Shown here: in pieces, positions 1 through 6,128 of the stretch
Position numbering within the stretch: the first letter of the stretch is position 1
Layout: every line of letters begins with the position of its first letter
From: Planctomycetaceae bacterium UBA6172
GTDB lineage: Bacteria > Planctomycetota > Planctomycetia > Pirellulales > Pirellulaceae
Assembly: GCA_002422955.1 (NCBI GenBank)
Contig: DITY01000110.1
Location: forward strand, 25,787-32,052
Reading direction: 5' to 3'
Length of the DNA: 6,266 nucleotides
The notes under the pieces: model-generated
Told to the model about the DNA's origin: nothing
The model's database searches: none
The model's input: only the letters and a program-made list of their open reading frames with translations
Translations under genes and position numbers: made by a program

Positions 1-1296
1 GCCGGCTACGGCTTCAACAAATCGCACAGCACCGCCTATGCCCTGGTCGCCTACCAAACCGCGTTCCTGAAGGCCCATTACCCGGTCGAATTCATGGCGG
101 CGCTGCTGTCCAGCGACATCACCGGCCGGAACTTCAAGCGGAAGGACGCGCTCGTCGAACACATGGAAGACTGCGCGCGGATGGGGATCGATGTCGTGCC
201 GCCCAACGTCAACCACAGCGACGTCGACTTCGCGGTCAAGGATGGCAAGATCCTGTTCGCCCTCTCGGCGATCAAGGGCTGCGGCGGCGGTGCCGCGGCG
301 GCCGTGATGGCGGCCCGCAAGTCGGGCGGTCCGTTCCGCGACCTGTTCGAGTTCTGCGAACGGGTCGACGTCCAGGCCTGCAACCGCGCCGCGATCGAAA
401 CGCTGGTCAAGGCGGGCGCGATGGACGACTTCGGCACCCACCGCAGCCAAATCGCCGCCGCGATCGACAAGGCGCTGCAAATCGGGGCGGCGGCCCTGGC
501 GGATCGCAAGAGCGGCCAGGCGAGCTTGTTCGGAGATTTGGAAGACGAACCGACCGCCGACGCCGCCAAAACCAACTCACTGCCCGACGTCCCTCCCTGG
601 TCGGATAAGGACCAACTGCTGGCCGAAAAGGAGGTGCTCGGGTTCTATCTCGCCAGCCACCCGATGGCCGAGTACGAACCGAAACTCGCCGCCTTCCGGA
701 CTCACAACACCGACCAATTGGCCGAAGTCGCCCCCCGGACAGAAGTCTGGGTCGGCGGCATGATCGGCTCGATCAAGTTCGCCCACACCAAAAACGGCAA
801 GCCAGGAACTCCTTCCAAGTATGCCAACTTCGACCTCGAAGACATGCAGGGGGTCGTTCGCTGCATCCTCTGGCCACGCCAGTTTGCGGACCAAGGCGAA
901 GCGGTCGTGGCCGATTCCGTCGTCATCGCGCGGGGCGTCGTCGACCGCCGCGGGGGTGGCGACGAGGTCAACTTGGTGATCAACGAACTGCTGCCGCTAG
1001 CCAAGATGGACAGCAAGTACACGCACGGCATCCGCGTCTCCTTGCAACAACCGCAGCACGACGGCGACACGATGTCCAAATTGCGGGAAATCATCCGCGG
1101 TTACCCTGGGCACCAAGACCTGCTGCTCACCCTCCGCCTGGAAGGTGGCGAAACGGTGATCCTCAAAAGCGGCAAGTACAAGGTCGAGGTCACCCCCGAG
1201 ATGCGAGCCCGACTGGAGGACTTGCTTGGCCCGTCCAGCTACCGGTTGCAGATGAGCAAGCCGACCGTGTCCGCGCCAACCGGTCGACGGGGCTGA
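1..1296 (+). CDS. dnaE: DNA polymerase III subunit alpha, C-terminal part (5' end outside window)
   Basis: This is the catalytic alpha subunit of the replicative DNA polymerase, which extends the primer strand at the fork in the cytoplasm. The frame is open from base 1, so the gene begins upstream; 431 residues are visible of a protein usually 1,100-1,200 long. The first residues (GYGFNKSHSTAYALVAYQT, continuing to YPVEFMAALL) are the highly conserved end of the fingers region of bacterial DnaE. Next come a helix-hairpin-helix DNA-binding region (about residues 75-145 of the fragment, with ALSAIKGCGGGAA and LVKAGAMDDFG), a clamp-binding motif QASLF (173-177), the conserved LGFYLASHPM (about 212-221), an OB fold (about 248-336) and a small C-terminal domain (about 342-419). 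The polymerase active-site aspartates and any PHP domain lie outside the window. It ends in TGA with no frameshift. DnaE rather than PolC, because the order HhH then OB at the C-terminus matches DnaE. Confidence 0.97.
   Translation, partial: AGYGFNKSHSTAYALVAYQTAFLKAHYPVEFMAALLSSDITGRNFKRKDALVEHMEDCARMGIDVVPPNVNHSDVDFAVKDGKILFALSAIKGCGGGAAAAVMAARKSGGPFRDLFEFCERVDVQACNRAAIETLVKAGAMDDFGTHRSQIAAAIDKALQIGAAALADRKSGQASLFGDLEDEPTADAAKTNSLPDVPPWSDKDQLLAEKEVLGFYLASHPMAEYEPKLAAFRTHNTDQLAEVAPRTEVWVGGMIGSIKFAHTKNGKPGTPSKYANFDLEDMQGVVRCILWPRQFADQGEAVVADSVVIARGVVDRRGGGDEVNLVINELLPLAKMDSKYTHGIRVSLQQPQHDGDTMSKLREIIRGYPGHQDLLLTLRLEGGETVILKSGKYKVEVTPEMRARLEDLLGPSSYRLQMSKPTVSAPTGRRG
517..531 (+). other. Beta-clamp-binding motif (QASLF) within DnaE
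   Basis: The codons spell Gln-Ala-Ser-Leu-Phe, followed by Gly-Asp and an acidic linker. This fits the internal sliding-clamp-binding pentapeptide of DnaE proteins (QADMF in Escherichia coli; general pattern Q-x-S/D-L/M-F). It sits just after the helix-hairpin-helix region and before the OB fold, the expected place. It would tether the polymerase to DnaN for processive synthesis. The assignment rests on motif and position only. Confidence 0.75.
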
Positions 1297-1324
1297 CATT
1301 TTTGGCCTGAAAACCCCCATTTTG

Positions 1325-1353
1325 TTGTACTTCCACGGTCGCCGGACTATCCT
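1325..1353 (+). promoter_or_regulatory. Candidate sigma-70-type promoter for the DUF1598 gene
   Basis: TTGTAC (1325-1330) and TATCCT (1348-1353) are separated by exactly 17 bases in the 131-base gap after dnaE. They match the consensus hexamers at three and four of six positions, so the call depends mainly on ideal spacing and placement. Transcription would start near 1360 and leave a leader of about 68 bases before the ATG at 1428. No convincing intrinsic terminator for dnaE precedes it, so readthrough from dnaE is also possible. Confidence 0.4.
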
Positions 1354-1362
1354 CAAGGAGAA

Positions 1363-1379
1363 GGACGGCGATTTCGTCC
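1363..1379 (+). promoter_or_regulatory. Short hairpin in the leader of the DUF1598 gene
   Basis: GGACG (1363-1367) and CGTCC (1375-1379) are perfect inverted repeats around a 7-base loop GCGATTT. The hairpin starts three bases after an AAGGAG sequence and ends 48 bases before the start codon. No T-run follows, so it is not an intrinsic terminator. It may be an RNA structure in the 5' leader or chance; a 5-bp stem is weak evidence. Confidence 0.25.
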
Positions 1380-1427
1380 ACCTTTGGCTCCTCTTTCGTC
1401 GCTTCGGCTCCGCTGGGTATTCGAGCA

Positions 1428-2813
1428 ATGATTTGGCACCTCGCTAAGCACTTTTGTCTGGCCACCTGCTGTTTCGCCGCACTTTCCGTATCGGCGCGAG
1501 CCCAGGACGATGGTGGCGGTACTGACATCAACTTCGCCCAACCGATCGCGGGTGTCGAAATCGATGCCACCGGCGTGTTGCGGACCCAGCGATTGGATCA
1601 TCGCGTCGCCAACGAACGGCTGATGGCCGCCCGCCAGAAACGGGGCGCCGGCGCGATGGACGCCTCCGAACTCCGCAAAGTATCACTGAATCGCCTGGAA
1701 AAGGCGGTCGCCGCCGCGATCGCGGCGGGGCAACGCCCGAGCGAAGAGATGCTCTCGATGGCCGGCCTGACCGGCATTCAATACGTCTTTTTCTACCCCG
1801 AGACGAACGACATCGTCGTCGCCGGCCCCGCCCAAGGGGCGTTTCGCGATCCGATGGGCCGCTTCCTGGGGATCAATACCGGCGTGCCGATCGTCCAGCT
1901 CGAAGACATGGTTACCGCCCTGCGGGCGTTCGGCCCCGGAGCCAAGCCGACCAAAACGATCAGCGTGTCGATCGACCCGACCCCCGAAGGCTTGCAGCGG
2001 ATGCAGAAGTTCCTCGCCTCGTTGGGCGGGATCGTTCGGCCCGGCCAAGAGCGGATCATCGCCGCCAACCTGCAGCAAAACCTCGGGATGCAAAACGTGA
2101 CCCTGAAAGGCGTCCCGTTCACGACCAATTTCGCCCGTGTGTTGGTCGAAGCCGACTATCGGATGAAACTGATCGGTATCGGTCTGGAACGGCTGCCGAT
2201 CCCGTTGGCCAGCTACACCGATCGCAGTTCGCCCGGCGGTTCGGCCAGCGCCTTGCAGCGTTGGTTTTTCATCCCGAATTACGACGGCGTCTCGGTCAGC
2301 GAAGACGGGCTCGCGGTCAAGCTGAACGATCGCGGCGTCAAACTGATCAGCGAAAGTGAAATGGTCGATTCGTCAGGCACCCGGACCGCGGGGGGACGCG
2401 TCAACCGCGCCAGCCAAGGTTTCTGTGATGACTTCACCAAGCAGTACAACCGCATCGCCCAGTTGGTTCCGGTATACGCCGAACTTCGCAACCTGATCGA
2501 CGTGTCGATCGCGGCGGCCTACATCCAACAGCAGGATTTTTACGCTCAGGCCGACTGGAGCATGCCGGTCTTCGGTGACGAATCCCAATTCGCGGTCGAA
2601 ACCCATGTCGCGCCGCAGCAGGTCGAAACCGCCGTCAACGCGGTCTGGAAGGGAAGCTCGCTGCTGACCCCGATCGGCGGTGGGATCAACATGCAGCCCC
2701 GCCAGGCTTTGACCAAGGAGCGGCTGAGCGTCGAAGCCGATGGTCGCTCCGATGCCGTCAAGCAACTCGCCGCTCCGGATGACCTGGCCGCTGGCCAGTG
2801 GTGGTGGGATTGA
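1428..2813 (+). CDS. Secreted DUF1598-type protein of unknown function
   Basis: This 461-residue protein has no assigned biochemical role. The first 25 residues look like a Sec signal peptide: a short N-region with K7 and H8, a hydrophobic core (about 9-22) and an A-x-A site (ARA, 23-25) before QDD, so the mature protein should be exported. An Ala-rich helical segment follows (about 80-102), then a core (about 115-255) with YPETNDIVVAGPA, GINTGVPIVQLEDMVTALRAF and TISVSIDPTPEGLQRMQ. From memory this core matches the DUF1598 family, reported mainly as paralogues in planctomycetes. The C-terminal half holds WFFIPNYDGVSVSEDGLAVKL (277-297), an aromatic stretch near DFYAQADWSMPVFGDE (370-385) and a Trp-rich end (QWWWD). 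No enzyme motif, lipobox, anchor or sorting signal is evident. ATG at 1428 is the only standard start in frame before the signal peptide and lacks a nearby Shine-Dalgarno. Family assignment is recalled, not searched. Confidence 0.85.
   Translation: MIWHLAKHFCLATCCFAALSVSARAQDDGGGTDINFAQPIAGVEIDATGVLRTQRLDHRVANERLMAARQKRGAGAMDASELRKVSLNRLEKAVAAAIAAGQRPSEEMLSMAGLTGIQYVFFYPETNDIVVAGPAQGAFRDPMGRFLGINTGVPIVQLEDMVTALRAFGPGAKPTKTISVSIDPTPEGLQRMQKFLASLGGIVRPGQERIIAANLQQNLGMQNVTLKGVPFTTNFARVLVEADYRMKLIGIGLERLPIPLASYTDRSSPGGSASALQRWFFIPNYDGVSVSEDGLAVKLNDRGVKLISESEMVDSSGTRTAGGRVNRASQGFCDDFTKQYNRIAQLVPVYAELRNLIDVSIAAAYIQQQDFYAQADWSMPVFGDESQFAVETHVAPQQVETAVNAVWKGSSLLTPIGGGINMQPRQALTKERLSVEADGRSDAVKQLAAPDDLAAGQWWWD
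1711..1728. repeat. Perfect 18-bp palindrome inside the DUF1598 gene
   Basis: CCGCCGCGATCGCGGCGG reads identically on both strands and contains the octamer GCGATCGC at its centre. It encodes part of the Ala-rich helix (AAAIAA, near residues 95-101). Alanine codons flanking ATC in a GC-rich gene can make such a palindrome without selection, so a role as a protein-binding site is not implied. Confidence 0.6.
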
Positions 2814-2819
2814 TCCCGA

Positions 2820-2835
2820 TCGACCCCGAGGTCGG
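2820..2835. terminator. Weak hairpin between convergent genes
   Basis: CGACC (2821-2825) and GGTCG (2830-2834) pair around a 4-base loop CCGA, with a possible T-G wobble at the base. It lies in the 26-base gap between the convergent stop codons of the DUF1598 gene (ending 2813) and the FHA gene (ending 2840). Its symmetry would let it act on both transcripts, but neither side has a T-run, so it is not a canonical intrinsic terminator. Confidence 0.25.
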
Positions 2836-2839
2836 ACGC

Positions 2840-3514
2840 CTAGTCCTCGTCGCTCGGGTTCGCGATCTTGCGGATCATCCCCCCCAACCGTGACTGCAGT
2901 TGGATCAATTGCTGCCACGGTCCCAGCCCGAGCGTGACGGTCCCATTCGACTCGTCCATCCTCGCCACTTCGGTCAGTCGGTGCAGGCGACCCTCGACGT
3001 ATTCTAAGATCTCACACAATTGGGCCGCTTGGCCGGGACTCATTCGATCGGGCATCCCAGGAGGCTGACTGGCGATCAACGGCGGATAGCCAACGGACAC
3101 TCCGGCGGGCATGGCTTCCAAACCCAATAGGAACGACTGGTTGTCTTCGCTGGTGTCCTGCGTGAGCGTTTGGCTGTTCGGGTCCGCGCCATGCATCGCC
3201 GCTATCCGGGCGGCGATCTGCTCGTCCGTACCGACTACCATCAAACTGCGTCCGACCGCGATCAAATCGCCGTGACGCAAGATCTTGAGTTGGCACTCCG
3301 AACCGTTCACCTTGGTGCCATTGGTGCTATCGAGATCGGTGAGCACCAAGCGGTCGTTATCACGCTGAATCTTGAAATGGCAGCGACTCACTCGCTCGTC
3401 GTTCAGCTGGATCGAATTGCCCTCTTCCCGCCCCACGGTAACCGGCGGATCCAAAACCTGGAAAACCTTTCCGCGATCGGCACCATGCAGGACTTTGATC
3501 GTGACACCCGTCAT
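2840..3514 (-). CDS. FHA-domain protein
   Basis: This 224-residue cytoplasmic protein (no signal peptide or membrane segment seen) has an N-terminal forkhead-associated domain at about residues 5-95. FHA domains bind phosphothreonine peptides, so it probably docks on a Ser/Thr-kinase substrate. The hallmark residues are present: G28-R29 (VGRE), S43-R44-x-H46 (SRCH) and N65-G66 followed by V69-N70-G71 (STNGTKVNG). A Gly/Pro-containing linker (about 105-160) leads to a C-terminal region (about 160-218) that looks amphipathic and helical (QAAQLCEILEYVEGRLHRL; QQLIQLQSRLGGMIRKIA) and could mediate oligomerisation. I do not recognise that part. The ATG at 3514 is chosen because GGTGGAG lies six bases upstream and the FHA fold starts immediately after it; a TTG at 3580 would only add 22 unlikely residues. 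No kinase or phosphatase gene is visible nearby. It is last in the miaA, rlmI, FHA series, after a 110-base gap. Confidence 0.9.
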   Translation of the reverse strand: MTGVTIKVLHGADRGKVFQVLDPPVTVGREEGNSIQLNDERVSRCHFKIQRDNDRLVLTDLDSTNGTKVNGSECQLKILRHGDLIAVGRSLMVVGTDEQIAARIAAMHGADPNSQTLTQDTSEDNQSFLLGLEAMPAGVSVGYPPLIASQPPGMPDRMSPGQAAQLCEILEYVEGRLHRLTEVARMDESNGTVTLGLGPWQQLIQLQSRLGGMIRKIANPSDED

Positions 3515-3524
3515 GCGGGACTCC
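3515..3524 (-). promoter_or_regulatory. Ribosome binding site that fixes the FHA start
   Basis: On the minus strand GGTGGAG lies six bases before the ATG at 3514. This is the clearest Shine-Dalgarno match at any start in the window and argues for the internal ATG over the upstream TTG at 3580. Confidence 0.6.
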
Positions 3525-3559
3525 ACCAAGAAGAATGAATGAGATCCGCTGCCAGCCGT

Positions 3560-3575
3560 CGCGAAGACGCTCGCG
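3560..3575 (-). other. Small inverted repeat in the FHA leader
   Basis: CGCGA and TCGCG pair around a 6-base loop in the gap between the rlmI-like gene and the FHA gene, about 45 bases before the FHA start. No T-run follows. It could be a leader hairpin; with a 5-bp GC-rich stem it may also be chance. Confidence 0.2.
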
Positions 3576-3623
3576 GACAAGACAATTCGAAACCGCCAAA
3601 TCGCTACCGCGAATCTGACTACG

Positions 3624-3629
3624 ATTATA
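3624..3629 (-). promoter_or_regulatory. Perfect -10 hexamer overlapping the rlmI-like stop codon
   Basis: The minus strand reads TATAAT, identical to the sigma-70 -10 consensus, and the TAA inside it is the stop codon of the rlmI-like gene. It lies 109 bases before the FHA start, so transcription would begin near 3617. No good -35 hexamer is found 16-18 bases upstream and there is no TG extension, so it is only a candidate internal promoter giving the FHA gene separate expression. Confidence 0.35.
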
Positions 3630-4947
3630 CCTCTGGGGTTCCACCCGCTCGCAGGTCGGTCGCTGCAGGGTCCGATTCGGCGGCTTCCACCTCGTTCCGC
3701 GGGGGATTGCCAGTGGCGTTCCCACCCACGTTCGGCTCTCCAACCTCACAAATCATGCACTTCAAATAATCGGTCTCGGGACAGGATACGGAAATCGGAT
3801 GGTCCGGGGCAGCCCCACGGCTCTCCAGGATCGTGATCGATCGCCCCCGCCGACGGGCCACGTCACAGAGCATGTTCAGGAAGTCGCTTCGCGACACCCG
3901 GCCCGAGCAGCTGTTGGTAACCAATATCCCGCCGGGGACGAGCAGATCGACGGCCGACGAATTGAGCTTCTGGTAAGCCCGCAACGCCGAATCGAGCTGA
4001 TGCCGCGAACCGGCGAAGCGGGGCGGGTCGAGCACGACCGCGTCGTAACGCTCGCCGCGGGCGTGCGCCTCGCGGAGGTAATCGAAACAGTCCGCTTGAA
4101 CAAAACGGAGCTGAGTCAGACCGTTGCGATGCGCGTTCTCTTCGGCCGCGGCCAAGGCCCGCTCGCTGCCGTCGACGCCAACCACTTCGGCCGCGCCGGC
4201 CGCGGCGGCCACCAACCCGAATCCGCCGAGGTAGCAGCAGATATCGAGCACCCGGCGGCCACGCAGGTACTGCGCCGCCACCGCATGGTTGCTGGCTTGA
4301 TCTAAATAGGCTCCGGTTTTCTGGCCCCCCAGCAAGTCGACACCCCAGGTCAGACCGTTCTGCCGAAACAGAATCAGTTCCCCCGGCGCCGAACCACGGA
4401 CCCACGTGTCGGCCTTGGTCAGCCCCTCGTGGGACGCTGATTTCTCGTCGATCCGTAGGCAGATGCCGGCCGGACGCAGGGCCTGTTGCAGATGATCCAA
4501 GATCACCTCGCGAAACCGGTCGAGCCCGCCCGCCGTGATCTGCACGCTGAGGTAGTTGGCATATCGGTCAACGACCAAGCCGCTCAACCCGTCCGATTCG
4601 CTGAAGACGATCCGCTGGGCACCGTCCGCCGGAACCACGCCCGCCAATGCCCGGCGGCGAATCGCCTGATCGATCCGCCGACGAAAGAACTCGTCATCCA
4701 ACTGCTGAACAGGGTCCCAGCTGTAGAGTCGGACGCGGAGGCGGCTGTGCGGATTGACCAACCCGCGGGCGACCCACTGACCGTCTGAACTGGTCAAGTC
4801 GACGACCTGACCGACCGCCAAACCGGCACCTTCCTGAGCCAAGGAGCTCAAATGCACCCAGGGGTGGCGAGCCAGGAACGGGAATTGACGCGAAGGTTTT
4901 GCCGCCAAAGGGACGGGAGAATGGCTGATCTGGGAAAGGCTCGACAC
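3625..4947 (-). CDS. rlmI: RlmI-like class I SAM-dependent rRNA large-subunit methyltransferase
   Basis: This 440-residue cytoplasmic enzyme resembles RlmI, which makes 5-methylcytosine at position 1962 of 23S rRNA (E. coli numbering) using S-adenosylmethionine. An N-terminal PUA-type RNA-binding domain (about 18-95, with ARHPWVHLSSL and GQWVARGLVNP) is followed by a linking domain (VFSESDGLSGLVVDRY, 114-129) and a Rossmann methyltransferase domain: GQKTGAYLDQ (208-217), motif I VLDICCYLGGFG (233-244), acidic motif II VVGVDGS (255-261), motif IV DPPRF (307-311) and NSCSG (345-349), then DHPISV and YLK near 382-396. E. coli RlmI has 396 residues; the extra length is mostly a polar tail after about 401. 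GTG at 4947 is the first possible start after the miaA stop, which is in the same frame 24 bases away; no good Shine-Dalgarno is seen, so translation may be coupled. The target base is inferred; the RlmI/RlmO/RlmK-like family is certain. Confidence 0.9.
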   Translation of the reverse strand: MSSLSQISHSPVPLAAKPSRQFPFLARHPWVHLSSLAQEGAGLAVGQVVDLTSSDGQWVARGLVNPHSRLRVRLYSWDPVQQLDDEFFRRRIDQAIRRRALAGVVPADGAQRIVFSESDGLSGLVVDRYANYLSVQITAGGLDRFREVILDHLQQALRPAGICLRIDEKSASHEGLTKADTWVRGSAPGELILFRQNGLTWGVDLLGGQKTGAYLDQASNHAVAAQYLRGRRVLDICCYLGGFGLVAAAAGAAEVVGVDGSERALAAAEENAHRNGLTQLRFVQADCFDYLREAHARGERYDAVVLDPPRFAGSRHQLDSALRAYQKLNSSAVDLLVPGGILVTNSCSGRVSRSDFLNMLCDVARRRGRSITILESRGAAPDHPISVSCPETDYLKCMICEVGEPNVGGNATGNPPRNEVEAAESDPAATDLRAGGTPEV

Positions 4948-4971
4948 GGGCCGACAACTCGCTGAGGAAAA

Positions 4972-5982
4972 TTAAACGGATTTCAATCCATCAACGTTAG
5001 TCGATCCGGGCTCCCTTGTCCGTGCCCCCCTCAGCAACTCTTCTATAATTCGCCCGGTCACCTCCCCCAGCGAGGCCTCCTCCCGCAGTTCACAAACCGT
5101 CAGCCCCGCCAAGCTCCGGAGCCACGTTTCCTGGCGCCGCGCCAATTGCCGACTGTGGGCGATCACCTCCGCCCGCATCTGGGAATCGCTCAGCCGACCT
5201 GCCAGGAAATCGATCACCTCCCGATAACCGACCGCGATTCGCGCCGTCCGGCTGAGTTCCCCGTGCTCCGCGAGCAAGCCACGAACCTCGTCGACCAAGC
5301 CCTCGGAAAACATCGCCGCCACCCGCCGCTCGATCCGGGCATGGAGTTCGGGGCGGGGCCAATGCAGGGCCCATCGCTTCCCAGACGGCGTTGTCGGCAA
5401 CCGCTCGAATTGGGTCTGGCGATGGCTCAGCGGCCGGCCTGTCAGGTAGACGACCTCCAACGCCCGGATCATCCGCCGCGTGTCATTCGGGTCGAGCCGA
5501 TGGGCGGTCAGGGGATCGGCCTGCCACAACCGCTGGCGCAACGCCTCCGGCCCATGAGCCGCCAAATCGGCCTCGATCGCCTGGCGGAACTCCCAGTCGG
5601 CCGGGGGACCGGGGTCGAACCCGTGCAGCAACCCCTTCAGATACATGGGCGTACCGCCGACCAACATCACCGCCCGGCCGCGGCCGCGGATCTCGTCAAT
5701 CGCCCGCCAAGTGTCCGCCAGGAAGGTCGCCACACTATACGATTCGGCAGGCGACGCGACATCGAGCAAGTGATGGGGCACCCGCGCCCGCTGCGCCGCC
5801 GTCGGTTTAGCGGTGCCGATGTCCATCCCGCGATAAACCGCGATCGAATCGACCGAAATGATCTCCGCCCCGATCCGCTCAGCCACTTCCAGGGCCACCG
5901 ACGACTTGCCGCTGGCCGTCGGCCCGGTGATCACGATCACATCCTCGTCGATCGGCGGGAAGGCGGAGAACTCGTCATTCAT
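4972..5982 (-). CDS. miaA: tRNA dimethylallyltransferase
   Basis: MiaA transfers a dimethylallyl group from dimethylallyl diphosphate to N6 of A37 in tRNAs that read codons beginning with U, the first step toward ms2i6A. From the ATG at 5982 it has 336 residues, near the usual 300-320. Visible motifs are the P-loop GPTASGKS (20-27), SVDSIAVYRGMDIGTAKP (43-60) with the catalytic-type Asp 45, VGGTPMYLKGLLHG (108-121), DPNDTRRMIRALEV (164-177), VGYREVIDFLAG (251-262) and SRQLARRQETWLR (277-289). All family hallmarks are present and the frame is intact. An upstream in-frame TTG at 6003 would add seven residues; the ATG is preferred because the P-loop normally lies close to the N-terminus, though neither start has a good Shine-Dalgarno. 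It is first in a minus-strand series, with the rlmI-like gene 24 bases downstream, so both RNA-modification genes are probably co-transcribed. Confidence 0.97.
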   Translation of the reverse strand: MNDEFSAFPPIDEDVIVITGPTASGKSSVALEVAERIGAEIISVDSIAVYRGMDIGTAKPTAAQRARVPHHLLDVASPAESYSVATFLADTWRAIDEIRGRGRAVMLVGGTPMYLKGLLHGFDPGPPADWEFRQAIEADLAAHGPEALRQRLWQADPLTAHRLDPNDTRRMIRALEVVYLTGRPLSHRQTQFERLPTTPSGKRWALHWPRPELHARIERRVAAMFSEGLVDEVRGLLAEHGELSRTARIAVGYREVIDFLAGRLSDSQMRAEVIAHSRQLARRQETWLRSLAGLTVCELREEASLGEVTGRIIEELLRGARTREPGSTNVDGLKSV

Positions 5983-6059
5983 CAGGTGAGGCGGTCGAAG
6001 CAACCAAGGTTCCGGCGGAGCGGCGGGGCGGAAAATTCCGGCCCGGTTTGTGTGCGGCG

Positions 6060-6068
6060 TGGTATGAT
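6060..6068 (+). promoter_or_regulatory. Extended -10 promoter candidate for the rightmost gene
   Basis: TGG followed by TATGAT forms an extended -10 element (TGn plus a hexamer matching TATAAT at five of six positions). No -35 is evident, which extended -10 promoters tolerate. Transcription would start near 6075, giving a leader of about 100 bases before the ATG at 6174. Confidence 0.45.
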
Positions 6069-6092
6069 TTCATGTCCTCGGAACGCGGCCAA
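6064..6092 (-). promoter_or_regulatory. Promoter candidate for miaA and rlmI
   Basis: On the minus strand TTGGCC (6092-6087) and AATCAT (6069-6064) lie 17 bases apart, each matching the consensus at four of six positions. The -10 overlaps the plus-strand extended -10 by five bases. The start would be near 6057, about 75 bases before the miaA ATG. This is the best miaA promoter I can find, but the match is moderate. Confidence 0.3.
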
Positions 6093-6128
6093 CCCCCAGA
6101 CGTCGCCGAAGACGCCACCAATCCACAC

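Noticed and set aside
78..575. Minus-strand open frames opposite dnaE and other long antisense frames across the window
   Set aside because: They overlap strongly supported genes, have low-complexity GC-driven composition and no motifs.
1281..1326. Possible intrinsic terminator after dnaE (GGGG and CCCC around an A/T-rich loop, then ATTTTGTT)
   Set aside because: The stem is only about four base pairs with a loop of some 20 bases, which is not a credible terminator.
1455..1472. Cysteines near the DUF1598 signal peptide (C10, C14, C15) as a lipobox
   Set aside because: They lie inside the hydrophobic core with no L-A/S-G/A-C box in the right place, while an A-x-A site at 23-25 fits signal peptidase I.
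3515..3580. TTG at 3580 as the FHA start
   Set aside because: The internal ATG at 3514 has a GGTGGAG at good spacing, and the FHA domain starts directly after it.
5983..6003. TTG at 6003 as the miaA start
   Set aside because: It adds only seven residues (MLRPPHL) with no support, while the ATG at 5982 keeps the P-loop near the N-terminus; a GGA about ten bases upstream of the TTG keeps it possible.
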